Positions 8,572-16,864 of a DNA stretch of 64,000 bases are shown here, piece by piece; position 1 is the stretch's first letter; every line of letters starts with the position of its first letter. Source of the stretch: Flavonifractor sp. An100 (GTDB taxonomy: Bacteria; Bacillota; Clostridia; Oscillospirales; Oscillospiraceae); the NCBI RefSeq assembly GCF_002161175.1, contig NZ_NFMA01000008.1, positions 47,032-111,031 on the forward strand, read 5' to 3'. The translations under genes were made by a program, and so were the position numbers. The notes beneath the pieces were generated by a model. The model saw only the letters and a program-made list of their open reading frames with translations. It made no database searches and was not told the DNA's origin.

Positions 8572-8936
8572 GCGGCTTCAAGGACATGGTGACCGATGAC
8601 GTCCACGCCGTTTTCCTTAACCTGGACGAGTTCGCCGAAAAGCGCACCATCCGCTATGACGGCGAGGAGTACCAGGACATTCCCATCGTCTTGTCCGGCC
8701 TGAAGGAGCAGGAGCGACGCCAGCTCCAGTCCGACCATGTCCAGGGGCTCTACCTCGTGTCATCCGTGCTCCACTGCGCACTGTCCGACCTGGGCGGCAA
8801 TCAGCCCGAGAAGGGTATGCGCATCCAGATCAACAACCGGGAGGGCGGCGGCGGATTCTTCCGGGAATTCTACGTCGCCTCCTCGGTCTGTGAGATGGGG
8901 ATGCTGCGGGTGGAACTGGAGGCGATCGACGAATGA
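8568..8936 (+). CDS. Head-tail connector protein (FII-like)
   Basis: 122 aa, overlapping the previous gene by four bases. Length, position (after capsid, before tail completion genes) and a beta-rich C-terminus (FYVASSVCEMGMLRVELEAI) fit the ATP-binding-sugar/FII-type head-tail joining proteins. No catalytic motif is visible. Confidence 0.55.
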   Translation: MSGFKDMVTDDVHAVFLNLDEFAEKRTIRYDGEEYQDIPIVLSGLKEQERRQLQSDHVQGLYLVSSVLHCALSDLGGNQPEKGMRIQINNREGGGGFFREFYVASSVCEMGMLRVELEAIDE

Positions 8937-9508
8937 GCTACGCCATCACCATTGATGAAATCGACGATAGCCTTGACCGAGTATCGAAGCTCCTGGCCGG
9001 CGTCCCCGACGGCGTTTACCGCGCCGTCGGAAGCGCTTTGAAGCGGTCGGCGCGGCATGGCCTTACCGTCGGCATGAAGATCGTTTCCGAGGAGTACGCC
9101 ATCTCCCAGGGGGAGCTGAAGTCCCGGACGAAGACCATCAACACCATCGTCAAGGACTCCGCCAGCTCCTATCAGGTCACCTTCGGCTATCGGGGGAACG
9201 TCATCCCCCTTATCAAGTTCGATACCAAGTTTGGAGCGGACGGCAAGGTGCATACCCGGGTCCTGCGCTCCAGCGCACAGCAGACCCTTGAAAACGCCTT
9301 TATCACCCATGTGGGCGGGCATACCGGCGTGTTCGAGCGCGAGGGCCCCGAGCGGTTCCCCATCCGGGAGCTGTTCGGGCCCTCTGCTGTCCAGGCGTTC
9401 TATGCTCACGAGGAGACGACCGACAAGATGGACGAGGAAATTCTGAAAACCTACGAGAGCCGCATTGAGCACGAGATCATGCGGGTGCTCAACGGATGGG
9501 GAGGGTAG
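8933..9508 (+). CDS. Tail completion protein, minor tail protein Z type
   Basis: 191 aa, ATGA overlap with the connector gene. The N-terminal helical part (LDRVSKLLAGVPDGVYRAVG, then ALKRSARHGLTVGMKIVSEE) and a middle beta part resemble the gpZ/HK97-gp10 tail completion proteins. These cap the tail where it meets the head. Confidence 0.6.
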   Translation: MSYAITIDEIDDSLDRVSKLLAGVPDGVYRAVGSALKRSARHGLTVGMKIVSEEYAISQGELKSRTKTINTIVKDSASSYQVTFGYRGNVIPLIKFDTKFGADGKVHTRVLRSSAQQTLENAFITHVGGHTGVFEREGPERFPIRELFGPSAVQAFYAHEETTDKMDEEILKTYESRIEHEIMRVLNGWGG

Positions 9509-9511
9509 CCT

Positions 9512-10003
9512 ATGGACCGAGTCATGCTCCTGGAGGAGCTGAAAGCCGTCACTGAGGACGCTGTCAAAGACCTTATCATGCCGGTGAAGATCCAAAGCGA
9601 AAGCGAGGAGCAGCAGTACCGGGCGGCGGAGGTCTACCTGATGCGCCTGCCGGACGGCAGCGCCGCAAAGAAAAAGGCCCCCTATATCATCCATCAGGCT
9701 ATCACCAGCAAAGACACCCAACCGTCCGGGGAACTGGAGGCCGGCGTCGCCGTGGTGCGCTCCATCTTTGCCGTCTACAACGACGACGAGCAGGAGGGCG
9801 GTCTTATGCTGCTCAACCTCATGGAGCGTCTGCGGATTCGCCTGTTGCGCGAGGTCGTCATCGGCCGGCGCTTCCAGCTCGACCTTGAGGCCGGCCTGGA
9901 GACTTTCATCTACCCCGACGACACCGCCCCATATTATGCCGGAGAAATGACCACCACCTGGCGCGTCCCCGGCGTGGAAAGAGAGGTACGCCAATGGCTG
10001 TGA
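9512..10003 (+). CDS. Tail terminator / tail completion protein
   Basis: 163 aa, preceding the sheath gene. It has a helix-rich N-terminus (MLLEELKAVTEDAVKDLIMP), a beta core and a C-terminal tryptophan-containing strand (TTTWRVPGVEREVRQW) typical of the short tail-terminator fold. Its stop overlaps the next start. Position and fold pattern suggest it ends tail-tube growth; no residue-level evidence. Confidence 0.5.
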   Translation: MDRVMLLEELKAVTEDAVKDLIMPVKIQSESEEQQYRAAEVYLMRLPDGSAAKKKAPYIIHQAITSKDTQPSGELEAGVAVVRSIFAVYNDDEQEGGLMLLNLMERLRIRLLREVVIGRRFQLDLEAGLETFIYPDDTAPYYAGEMTTTWRVPGVEREVRQWL

Positions 10004-10344
10004 AGAAAACTGACCCCGAAGATATGGCCCCCGCCCCCGCCGAGCAGGCTGCGGCCAGGGAGCCCAAAGAGAAAAGGATCACCACCAAGAAATCCGACGG
10101 CAAGGCCGCCGGATTTTGTGTTTACCTCGGGCCGAGCATCCGGGGGGTGATCCAGTCCGGCACGGTCTACCGCGGCGGCAAGGCCGCTGTGCTGAAGGAG
10201 CTCGCGCCGGCCCTGGAGCGTCACCCCCTGATCGCGTCCCTGGTTGTCACCAGCGACACGCTCCCCGTGGATCGCATCAAAGTAAAGACAGCCGGAAACC
10301 TGCTGAATGTGAATTACAAGAAGCTGGCTTCCGGCAGAAAGTAA
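9994..10344 (+). CDS. Small protein before the tail sheath
   Basis: 116 aa; an Ala/Pro/Lys-rich N-terminal 35 residues, then a compact domain (AGFCVYLGPSIRGVIQSGTV and LASLVVTSDTL-like strands). In Mu-like phages a small protein of the DUF2635 type occupies this place before the sheath. I do not recognise the family for certain. It overlaps the upstream gene by ten bases and so is translated with the tail genes. Confidence 0.5.
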   Translation: MAVKKTDPEDMAPAPAEQAAAREPKEKRITTKKSDGKAAGFCVYLGPSIRGVIQSGTVYRGGKAAVLKELAPALERHPLIASLVVTSDTLPVDRIKVKTAGNLLNVNYKKLASGRK

Positions 10345-10356
10345 GGAGGACTACCT

Positions 10357-11781
10357 ATGGCAAATCATGGCGTATATGTCTCCGAGCAGGCCACCAGCGT
10401 CAGCACCCCCGTTGTCGCCGACAGCGGCGTGCCCTTCGTCGTCGGTGCGGCCCCCGTGCAGAGCGCGGCGACTCCCGCTGCGGCTGGCGTCCCCGTCCTC
10501 TGCACCAGCTGGGCCGAGGCGGTGGAGAAGCTGGGCTACTCGGATGACTGGGGGAGCTATCCCCTCTGCGAGTTCATGTACTCCCACTTCCAACTGTTCG
10601 GCTGCCAGCCCGTCATCATGTGCAATGTCCTTGACGTCGCGGACATGAAGGAGGCTGTGGCCGCTGCTGACGTGGCCGTGTCCGACCACAAGGCCAAGCT
10701 CCCCATCGCGGCCATTGACGACGAGAACCTGGTCGTCAAGCCCGCTGGCGGCGCCGGCGAGGCCTATGTCAAGGACACCGATTACAGCACCTACTACGAC
10801 GGGGAGTTCCTGGTCATCGAAGTTCTGTCCGACGGCAAGGCCTACTCCGTCGAGCAGGTGAACGTGGCCTACAACAAGGTCAAGCCCGATTCCGTGGACG
10901 ATACCGCCGTTGCAACCGGCATGGAGAGCATCGAACAGTGTCTTACTACCCTGGGCATCGTGCCCGACTTGATCTGCGCCCCGGGCCACTCCCAGTCCTC
11001 GGTCGTGGCCGCTGTCATGGCGACCAAGGCCGGCGGCATCAATGGGATGTTCCAGGCCAAGGCGCTGATCGACATTGACTCCAGTTCCGCCGGGGCTACC
11101 AGCTACACCACCGCCATCACCGAAAAGAGCGGCAACAACTTCGTCGACGTGGACGAGGTGACTTGCTGGCCCATGCTGAAGCTCGGTGACTACAAGTTCC
11201 ACATGAGCACGCAGCTGGCCGGTCTGATCGCCCAGGTCGACACCGGCAACGGCGGCTGCCCCTACGAGTCTCCCAGCAACAAGAACTTCCAGTGCGACGC
11301 GATGGTGCTGGAGGACGGTACCGAGGTAAACCTCACTCTGGCACAGGCCAACATCCTCAACGACAACGGCATCGTGACCGCTCTGAACTTCATGGGCGGC
11401 TGGTGCGCTTGGGGCAACTATACCGCCTGCTATCCCTCTAACACCGACGTGAAGGACTACTTCATCCCTGTTTCCCGGATGTTCGGCTGGGTCGGCAACA
11501 CCCTGATTCAGACCTTCTGGAGCAAGCTGGACAAGCCCATGAACCGGCGTCTGATCGACACCATCATGGACACCGCCAATATCTGGCTCAACGGTCTGGT
11601 CGGTTCCGGCTACCTCCTGGGTGCCCGGGCGGAGATGGTGGACAGCGAAAATCCGCTGACCGACCTCATGGCCGGTATCATCAAGATCCACATCTACATG
11701 ACCCCGCCCTCTCCCGCTCAGGAGATCGACTTCATCCTGGAGTACGACACCAGCTACGTCACCAGTGCGCTCCAGGCGTAA
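10357..11781 (+). CDS. Contractile tail sheath protein
   Basis: 474 aa with the sheath N-terminus MANHGVYVSEQATSVSTPV, then GVPFVVGAAP, a hallmark of P2 FI/Mu gpL sheaths, and a C-terminal region ending AQEIDFILEYDTSYV. The sheath surrounds the tube and contracts on infection, which makes this phage a myovirus type. AAGGAGG precedes the start. It carries a GTTGCAAC site at 10909-10916. Confidence 0.93.
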   Translation: MANHGVYVSEQATSVSTPVVADSGVPFVVGAAPVQSAATPAAAGVPVLCTSWAEAVEKLGYSDDWGSYPLCEFMYSHFQLFGCQPVIMCNVLDVADMKEAVAAADVAVSDHKAKLPIAAIDDENLVVKPAGGAGEAYVKDTDYSTYYDGEFLVIEVLSDGKAYSVEQVNVAYNKVKPDSVDDTAVATGMESIEQCLTTLGIVPDLICAPGHSQSSVVAAVMATKAGGINGMFQAKALIDIDSSSAGATSYTTAITEKSGNNFVDVDEVTCWPMLKLGDYKFHMSTQLAGLIAQVDTGNGGCPYESPSNKNFQCDAMVLEDGTEVNLTLAQANILNDNGIVTALNFMGGWCAWGNYTACYPSNTDVKDYFIPVSRMFGWVGNTLIQTFWSKLDKPMNRRLIDTIMDTANIWLNGLVGSGYLLGARAEMVDSENPLTDLMAGIIKIHIYMTPPSPAQEIDFILEYDTSYVTSALQA

Positions 11782-11796
11782 AAGGAGGACTGAACT

Positions 11797-12315
11797 ATGC
11801 CTAACTTCGACGAATCCGTAATCAATTTTGCGGTGTATGAGGACAGCGTAGAGTATGTCGGCATGGCCGGGGTGACCCTGCCCAACCTGGCCGCCATCGT
11901 GCAGACCCTCTCTGGCGCCGGCATCGCCGGCAACGTAGAGGTGCCCGTTCTGGGCCATTACGACGTAATGAGTCTGACCCTCAACTTCCGCACCACCACC
12001 GAGCACAGCGTGCGCCTCTCCGAGCCTCGCCGCCATAACATCGACCTGCGCATGGCGCAGCAGATCGAGGACACCGTGGCCGGCGAGGTGAAGGTGCAGA
12101 GCATCAAGCACGTCCTGGTGGTCGTTCCCAAGACCGACACCGGCGGTACGGTCGCCCCGGCCGCTCCCACCAACGGCTCCGGCGAGTACTCCGTCCGCTA
12201 CTGGGCGACCTACATCGACGGCGCCAAGGTGCGCGAGATCGACCCGCTGAACTTCATCTGCGAGGTCAACGGCGTCGATTACCTGGCCGACGTCCGCAAG
12301 GCCATCGGAAAGTAA
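11797..12315 (+). CDS. Major tail tube protein
   Basis: 172 aa. It has ESVINFAVYEDSVEYVGMAG at the N-terminus, a central beta barrel with THYDV/LTLNFRTTTEHSVRL-type strands, and VREIDPLNFICEVNGVDYLA at the C-terminus, matching P2 FII-family tube proteins in length and pattern. It directly follows the sheath gene, as in P2. An AAAGGAGG site precedes ATG 11797, and a terminator follows the gene. Confidence 0.92.
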   Translation: MPNFDESVINFAVYEDSVEYVGMAGVTLPNLAAIVQTLSGAGIAGNVEVPVLGHYDVMSLTLNFRTTTEHSVRLSEPRRHNIDLRMAQQIEDTVAGEVKVQSIKHVLVVVPKTDTGGTVAPAAPTNGSGEYSVRYWATYIDGAKVREIDPLNFICEVNGVDYLADVRKAIGK

Positions 12316-12324
12316 CTATCACAA

Positions 12325-12359
12325 GCCCGGGGCGGCCCTCCGTCCCGGGCCTCATTTTT
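12325..12359 (+). terminator. Intrinsic terminator after the tube gene
   Basis: AGCCCGGG ... CCCGGGC stem followed by CTCATTTTTG. A strong stop here would keep sheath and tube mRNA, needed in large amounts, above the minor tail genes. Confidence 0.7.
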
Positions 12360-12375
12360 GAAAGGAGTTTGCACC

Positions 12376-12840
12376 ATGAGCGTTGATACCAAAGTGACCC
12401 CCATTCCTGCCGACGCATTTTCTGTCGAGGAGAAGACCGGCGACACCCCTGCCGTGAACGGAGCCGAGTTTGCCGCCGCCGAAACCGCGGCCAAGGCTGT
12501 GGAGGGGAATACTTCCGCCTATGTCCACAAGCTCAAGAAGCCCTTTACCTTTGAGGGCTGCACCATCGAGGAGCTGTCCTTTGACTTCGACCGGCTGACC
12601 GGCAACGACAGCCTTGCCATCGAGGACGAGCTTCAGGCCATGAACAAGCCCGTCATCGTCCCCACCTTCTCCGGCCAGTACCTGATCCGTATGGCCGCCC
12701 GCGCCTGCACCACCACCCTTACCACCCCGGACGGAAAGAGCCGGCGCATCGGCGTGGACGTCATCCAGGCGCTGCCCATCGGCGACTACAACCGCATTCG
12801 GTCGAAGGCGCGAACTTTTTTGCTGGCCTCGGAGCTGTAA
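12376..12840 (+). CDS. Tail assembly chaperone (P2 gpE / Mu gp41 type)
   Basis: 154 aa from ATG 12376, which has GAAAGGAG upstream; the frame extends earlier but without a better start. The C-terminal domain (FTFEGCTIEELSFDFDRLTG, then ALPIGDYNRIRSKARTFLL) fits the tail assembly chaperone E family. The gene ends just after a TTTTTTG heptamer at 12816-12822, in the right phase for a -1 shift into the next frame, giving the E+E' fusion (12376-13043). Confidence 0.85.
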   Translation: MSVDTKVTPIPADAFSVEEKTGDTPAVNGAEFAAAETAAKAVEGNTSAYVHKLKKPFTFEGCTIEELSFDFDRLTGNDSLAIEDELQAMNKPVIVPTFSGQYLIRMAARACTTTLTTPDGKSRRIGVDVIQALPIGDYNRIRSKARTFLLASEL

Positions 12841-13043
12841 CCTGTGACGGCGGGGTGTGGCTCCGAAAACAGTGCCTCATCATGGCGCAGAACAACAACA
12901 CACCAGTTTCCTACTGGGCCGCGCTCCCCTTGTCCTCGCTGACGAAGTGGATCAAGGCCAGTAACCTGCTTGTGGAAGAACAGCGGGCCAAGCGCCCGAA
13001 AAAAGCGCCGCGGCCGGTCGTCATCCGGCGCGGCAGACGATGA
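12376..13043 (+). CDS. Frameshifted tail chaperone fusion E+E' (programmed -1)
   Basis: Zero-frame codons ACT TTT TTG (12814-12822) contain the slippery heptamer T TTT TTG. A -1 slip gives a continuous frame through 13043 with no stop, producing about 222 aa. The extension contains CDGGVWLRKQCLIMAQNN and then SYWAALPLSSLTKWI, and ends in a Lys/Arg-rich tail. P2, Mu and lambda all use this device to make a long and a short chaperone in a fixed ratio, both acting on the tape measure. The site and the open frame are seen; the shift itself is inferred. Confidence 0.8.
12816..12822 (+). promoter_or_regulatory. Slippery heptamer TTTTTTG for -1 frameshift
   Basis: X XXY YYZ heptamer in the correct phase, 16 bases before the zero-frame TAA at 12838-12840. 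Confidence 0.8.
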
Positions 13044-13061
13044 CCCGAAGGGAGGGACAAC

Positions 13062-16000
13062 ATGGCAAGCCGCAAAGAGTATGAGATGCTATTCCAGCTG
13101 AACGCCCAGCTGGGCGGCAGCTACAGCAAGACCTTCAAAGCCGCCCAGGACGAGCTGGCGGCCATGCAGAAAGAGATACAGTCCCTCTCCAAAACGCAGT
13201 CGGACATCACCGCCTACCAGAAACAGCAGACGGCGGTGGAGAACACCCGGAAGCGCCTGGAACTCCTTCAGCAGCAGTATGACAACATCCAGAAGGAGAT
13301 CCAGCAGACAGGGGAATTTTCTGCTGACCTGCAAAATAAGCTGCTCGCCAAGCAGCAGCAGATTGACAAGACCACCTCCTCCCTGAATCGGCAGACCGAG
13401 AGGCTGGACGAGATGGGCGACGCCTTGAAAGAGGCTGGGGTCAACATGGACGACCTCGGGCAGAGCTCTGCCCGGCTCACCAACCGTATCGACGTGCTGA
13501 AAAAGGAGCAGGAGGAGGTCGCCGAGGGCGCGCAGACCTTCGGGAACAAGGCGAGCCAGGCGTTCGGTGCCGTCCATGAGGCGATCGTGGCAGCGGGCAT
13601 CGCCACCGCTCTGAAAGAGGTCTATGAGTACTTCGCGGACTGCGCCCAGGCGTCTATGGACTTCGAGTCGGCGATGACCGGCGTGGCCAAGACCACCGAC
13701 CTCACCGACGACGAGCTGTCCGCCATGTCGGACGCCATCAAGGAAATGTCTACGGAGATCCCCGCGACGACCGAGGAGCTGGCGGCCATCGCCGAATCCG
13801 CCGGCCAGCTGGGCATCCACAAGGAGTCCCTGCTGGACTTCACGGAAATCATGGCCATGCTGGGCACATCGACCAACATGACCGCGGACGAAGCGGCCAC
13901 CAGCCTCTCCCGTCTGGCGAACATCACCGGGATGTCCCAGGAGGACTTTGACCGGCTGGGCGCTACCATCGTTGACCTGGGCAACAACCTGGCGACGACG
14001 GAAAAAGAGATCGTGGACATGAGTATGCGCATCGCCGGTGCCGGCGCACAGGTCGGCATGACTGAGGCGGAGATCATGTCTTTCTCCGGCGCCCTGTCCT
14101 CTGTCGGCATCGAGGCCGAGGCCGGCGGCTCCGCATTCTCCACCCTGATCTCCAATATGTCGCTCGCCGTCCAGCAGGGCGGCGACGGGCTGGAGCAGTT
14201 CGCGGACGTGGCGGGTATGTCCGCCTCTGAATTTGCCGCGGCCTTTGAAGAGGACGCGGCCGGGGCCATCATCCAGTTTATCCAGGGCCTCGGCAACATG
14301 GAATCCGAGGGACGCAGCGCAATCGCCGTTCTGGACGACATGGGCCTGTCCGACATCCGTATGCGTGACGCCCTGCTCCGTGCGGCCGGCGCCAGCGACG
14401 TGTTCACCAACGCCCTGCAGATCGGCAGCAACGCCTGGGATGAAAACACCGCCCTGGTCAACGAGGCCACAAAGCGGTATGCCACCACCCAGAGCCAGCT
14501 GACCATGATGCAGAACGCCTACAAGAACCTGAAGGTGGCCATCGGCGACGCCTACACCCCGGCGCTCCAGAAAGCCTACTCCGTGGGCACCCAGGTCCTC
14601 AATGCGGTTTCCCAGTTCATCAAGCAGAATCCGGCCCTGGTCAACGCCATCACCGCCTTTGTGGGGGTGCTGGGCCTGGTGGTCGCGGCCCTGGCCGCCT
14701 ACACCGTGGGCGCGAAGGTCGCGGCCGCCGCATCCGCCATGCTCACCGCAGCCATCCCGGGTGTGAATATCATCATGGGCGTAGCTGCGGCCGTGGCCGG
14801 CGTGACCGCCGCCATCGCCGCCCTTGCCACCGCCGCCGCCAATGACGCCGTTCCCTCTGTGGACGAGCTGACCCAGGCGGCCCAGGGAATGCGGGAAGCG
14901 ATGGACGAGGCCAACGCCACCTACGACGATACGGTTTCCTCCACGCTGGCGGCCGCCGGTGTGGCAGATACCTACATCGCCAAACTGGAGGAGATGGAAG
15001 CCGCCGGTGTCCGCACCGAGGAGGAGCACCGGCAGTATCACAACACCCTGGCCCTGCTCTGCCAGGTGGTGCCTGACCTCGCCAACTACATCGACCTTGA
15101 GACAGACACCATCGAGGGCGGCACCGCCGCGCTCCGGGCGAATACTGAGGCATGGAAGCAGAACGCCATGCAGCAGGCCTACCAGGAGCAGCTGACCGCC
15201 CTGTATAGCCAGTACTCCGCCGTGCTGATCGAGGCCGAGGAGAACAGCATCGGGCTCACCAAGGCGCAGTATGACCTTGAGGCGGCCGAGAAGAAGCAGA
15301 CCGATACCTTCAACCGAATGAACGAGTTGATGGAGGAAGCCAACGCCGAGGCCCAGGCTTACAGCGAGGAGTACGGCGTGTGGGCCGATGCCACGACCTT
15401 CTTGACCCAGGAATACTACGACCTCCAGGACTCCATCTACGACATCAACGACGAAATCTGGACGGCCCAGGACACCATCGACGCCTACACCAAGGCCATC
15501 GAGGAGGACCAGGAAGCGGTCGCCGCCGCCGAGGAGGAAATCGCACTGGCGGAGGAGGCGGTACAAAACCTTACCGCCGCCACCCAGGAGGGCGGAGACG
15601 CCGCCACCGAAGCAGCCGCCCAGGAACAGGAGCTGCAGACCGCCATCACCGGCGTGAAGGAGGAAATCAACGCTCTTGTGACCGCCTACACCGAGGCATA
15701 CGACGCCGCCCTGGAGAGCATATCTGGACAGTACCAGCTATGGGATGAGGCCGCAGGCGTCGTTGCAACGAGTGCGGGTACCATCAATTCGGCCCTGGAG
15801 AGCCAGATCACCTACTGGCAGGACTACAACGCCAATTTGCAGACCTTGACCGAGCGCAGCGCCGACATCGAGGGCCTGAGCGAGATGATCGCCTCCTTTG
15901 CCGACGGCTCCGAAGAAAGCGTGAACGCGATTGCCGGCATGGCAGGAGCCACCGACGAGCAGCTGGCGACGATGGTCGCCAACTGGCAGACCTTGCAGAC

Positions 16001-16658
16001 CGAGCAGGAAGCAGCCGCCGGCAGTGTGGCTGACCTCAAGACCGACTTCACAGCCACTATGGACGAACTGCAAGCCGAGCTTGCTGCCGATATCGAGGCA
16101 ATGGATCTCGGCACGGAAGCTGCGGAGAGTGGCAAAGCTACCATCCAGGGCTTTGTGTCCGGCGCGGAGGGAATGCTGCCCCAGGTGCAGGCCGCCTACT
16201 CACGGATTGCCCAGGCAGCCATTGACGCCATCGACGCCAAGCTGGAGATCCACAGCCCTTCCCGCGTCATGGAGGAAAAGGCCGACATGACCTGGGCGGG
16301 CTACATCAAGGAAACCGAGGCCCTGCAGCCGGACGTGGCCGAGGCTATGTCCGGCATGGCCGGCGCCGGTGTCGAGGCTTTCTCCGCCGAGGAGATCCAG
16401 GCCGTGGGCATCGCCCCGCAGCTCATGGCGTACCTGGCCTCCTATCAGGCCGGCAACGCCATCTCCGCGGAGAGCGGAGCGGGCGGCGGGGGCGGCTCCA
16501 TCGTGATCTACTTCGAGCCCCAGTATGACCTTGCCGGCGTCACCAATGCCGCCGAGCTGGAGGCTATCCTGGCGGCCCACGACGAGGATATGCGCGAGCT
16601 GATCCTGGAGGTCTTGCAGGAGGCCGGCGTCGACGCAGCGAGGAGGGCTTACACATGA
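13062..16658 (+). CDS. Tail tape measure protein (TP901 type)
   Basis: 1198 aa. Residues 20-170 form a coiled coil rich in Gln/Lys/Glu. Residues about 200-400 are the TP901 core (FESAMTGVAKTTDLTDDELS, then TTEELAAIAESAGQLGI). A hydrophobic Ala/Val/Gly-rich block of several membrane-like segments (about 540-600) is followed by more coiled coil and a C-terminal IHSPSRVMEEKADM motif common in tape measures. It sets tail length and is ejected first. It directly follows the frameshifted chaperones that fold it. A GTTGCAAC palindrome lies at 15762-15769. Confidence 0.93.
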   Translation: MASRKEYEMLFQLNAQLGGSYSKTFKAAQDELAAMQKEIQSLSKTQSDITAYQKQQTAVENTRKRLELLQQQYDNIQKEIQQTGEFSADLQNKLLAKQQQIDKTTSSLNRQTERLDEMGDALKEAGVNMDDLGQSSARLTNRIDVLKKEQEEVAEGAQTFGNKASQAFGAVHEAIVAAGIATALKEVYEYFADCAQASMDFESAMTGVAKTTDLTDDELSAMSDAIKEMSTEIPATTEELAAIAESAGQLGIHKESLLDFTEIMAMLGTSTNMTADEAATSLSRLANITGMSQEDFDRLGATIVDLGNNLATTEKEIVDMSMRIAGAGAQVGMTEAEIMSFSGALSSVGIEAEAGGSAFSTLISNMSLAVQQGGDGLEQFADVAGMSASEFAAAFEEDAAGAIIQFIQGLGNMESEGRSAIAVLDDMGLSDIRMRDALLRAAGASDVFTNALQIGSNAWDENTALVNEATKRYATTQSQLTMMQNAYKNLKVAIGDAYTPALQKAYSVGTQVLNAVSQFIKQNPALVNAITAFVGVLGLVVAALAAYTVGAKVAAAASAMLTAAIPGVNIIMGVAAAVAGVTAAIAALATAAANDAVPSVDELTQAAQGMREAMDEANATYDDTVSSTLAAAGVADTYIAKLEEMEAAGVRTEEEHRQYHNTLALLCQVVPDLANYIDLETDTIEGGTAALRANTEAWKQNAMQQAYQEQLTALYSQYSAVLIEAEENSIGLTKAQYDLEAAEKKQTDTFNRMNELMEEANAEAQAYSEEYGVWADATTFLTQEYYDLQDSIYDINDEIWTAQDTIDAYTKAIEEDQEAVAAAEEEIALAEEAVQNLTAATQEGGDAATEAAAQEQELQTAITGVKEEINALVTAYTEAYDAALESISGQYQLWDEAAGVVATSAGTINSALESQITYWQDYNANLQTLTERSADIEGLSEMIASFADGSEESVNAIAGMAGATDEQLATMVANWQTLQTEQEAAAGSVADLKTDFTATMDELQAELAADIEAMDLGTEAAESGKATIQGFVSGAEGMLPQVQAAYSRIAQAAIDAIDAKLEIHSPSRVMEEKADMTWAGYIKETEALQPDVAEAMSGMAGAGVEAFSAEEIQAVGIAPQLMAYLASYQAGNAISAESGAGGGGGSIVIYFEPQYDLAGVTNAAELEAILAAHDEDMRELILEVLQEAGVDAARRAYT

Positions 16659-16864
16659 GAACGTACACCACCACCCAGGGGGATATGTGGGACAGCATCG
16701 CATTCCAGCAGATGGGGAGCGTTGACTACACCGACCAGCTGATGAATGCCAATCAGCAGTACCGGGAGTACTACACCTTCCCGGCCGGAATCGTCCTCAC
16801 GATCCCCGACGCCGTGGAGCCGGTGTCCAGCTCTCTGCCGCCCTGGAAGCAGGTGGCGGGATGA
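16655..16864 (+). CDS. Tail protein X (LysM-like)
   Basis: 69 aa with TQGDMWDSIAFQQMGSVDYT and FPAGIVLTIP, the short LysM-like fold of P2 gpX. It overlaps the tape measure stop (ATGA) and the following hub gene (ATGA). It probably sits in the baseplate hub. Confidence 0.85.
   Translation: MRTYTTTQGDMWDSIAFQQMGSVDYTDQLMNANQQYREYYTFPAGIVLTIPDAVEPVSSSLPPWKQVAG

Noticed and set aside
12855..13043. A separate 62-aa gene
   Set aside because: It has no ribosome binding site and lies in the -1 frame of the chaperone, behind a slippery heptamer; treated as the frameshift extension.
13089..15566. An 825-codon open frame on the - strand
   Set aside because: Antisense of the tape measure gene; composition typical of GC-rich shadow frames.
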